From NCBI GenBank assembly GCA_963575745.1, contig CAUYUJ010020686.1, positions 27,952 through 54,338 on the forward strand: a stretch of 26,387 bases of DNA. Reading direction: 5' to 3'. Under the pieces are notes generated by a model, which ran no database searches, was not told the origin of the DNA, and worked only from the letters and a program-made list of their open reading frames with translations. Below, in pieces: positions 26,146-26,387 of the stretch. How positions within the stretch are numbered: position 1 is the stretch's first letter; each line of letters opens with the position of its first letter. The translations under genes and the position numbers were made by a program. The DNA is from Prorocentrum cordatum (lineage: Eukaryota; Sar; Dinophyceae; Prorocentrales; Prorocentraceae).

Positions 26146-26387
26146 AGCCCCAACAAACATCTGATTGGGGCTTTTCTCCGGTATCATTGACATTCCTCGA
26201 TCGAGAGAGACAGGTCTCCCCCCTCCTTCTCCCCCCTTCCGCCTCTTCAGCCCCCCCTCATCCCTGCTCTCTTCCCATGTCCCGTTCATGGACAAGCGCC
26301 ATCGCAACAGTTTGATGCTTCGTCGTTTGCCAGCGTCATCGCGCGTGAAAATCATCATTGCTTCCCCACTCCTGCGCAGAACCGTGC
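26146..26387. other. Window end, no recognised gene
   Basis: A hairpin AGCCCCAA (26146-26153) with TTGGGGCT (26165-26172) is followed by TTTC. The remainder is a CCCTCC-rich patch and ordinary sequence. A 74-residue minus-strand frame here has no recognisable features. Confidence 0.4.

Noticed and set aside
26146-26175. Bacterial-type intrinsic terminator (hairpin then T run)
   Set aside because: The window looks eukaryotic, there is no gene ending here, and the T run is only four or five bases.

Overview
This window looks like nuclear DNA of a dinoflagellate-like protist. I infer this, with moderate confidence, from four things: decayed LINE retrotransposon pieces of the type common in dinoflagellate assemblies (C-terminal CCHC motif, RNase H domain, then a small CxxC/CHP domain); high GC; a very low density of recognisable genes; and a very large amount of simple-sequence and satellite DNA. 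I do not assign a species. An exactly 100-base N block (6288-6387) shows a scaffold from a draft assembly. I see no rRNA, tRNA, CRISPR array or spliced-leader gene.

Layout. 1-560: a ~152-bp tandem repeat, a 16-bp minisatellite and a GGA tract. 560-3480: two diverged direct copies of a ~480-510 bp dispersed repeat (1032-1506 and 2773-3282) on either side of a ~0.7 kb GCAAN pentamer satellite and a GGC-rich patch. 3487-4445: a long GAT tract running into a GGA tract. 4951-7099: the 3' part of a LINE, with an intact-looking RNase H domain and a downstream zinc-ribbon-like domain, split by an inverted microsatellite that contains the assembly gap. 7100-10530: pyrimidine tracts, two TTA/TTG tracts around an AT-richer stretch, and a foldback sequence. 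10531-13100: a second, heavily frameshifted LINE relic (end of the endonuclease, then the post-RT region). 13100-15560: CTC tracts, a G-rich degenerate repeat and a hairpin-bearing repeat.

15559-17092 holds two related inverted-repeat elements (166 bp and 488 bp). They share near-identical termini and each is flanked by its own 4-bp direct duplication; this is the best candidate for an undescribed element family. 17200-21000: an 89-bp satellite, a ~138-bp duplication with hairpins, a second GAT-to-GGA tract block that runs into a short coding-like segment, and a ~100-bp satellite of six units. 21885-23855 is the only long, convincing protein-coding ORF: an Ala/Glu/Lys coiled coil followed by three 54-56-residue Pro/Ala/Glu repeats. 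A second acidic coding-like segment lies at 24346-24740. The end (24766-26145) contains a strong 22-bp-stem hairpin and three minisatellites, the last being a CCCTATAG-type array.

There is no operon logic. The recognised proteins are retroelement parts plus one low-complexity structural protein, and everything else is repeat DNA. The most informative signals are therefore structural: shared termini with duplicated flanks, covarying hairpin stems, and satellites with defined periods.
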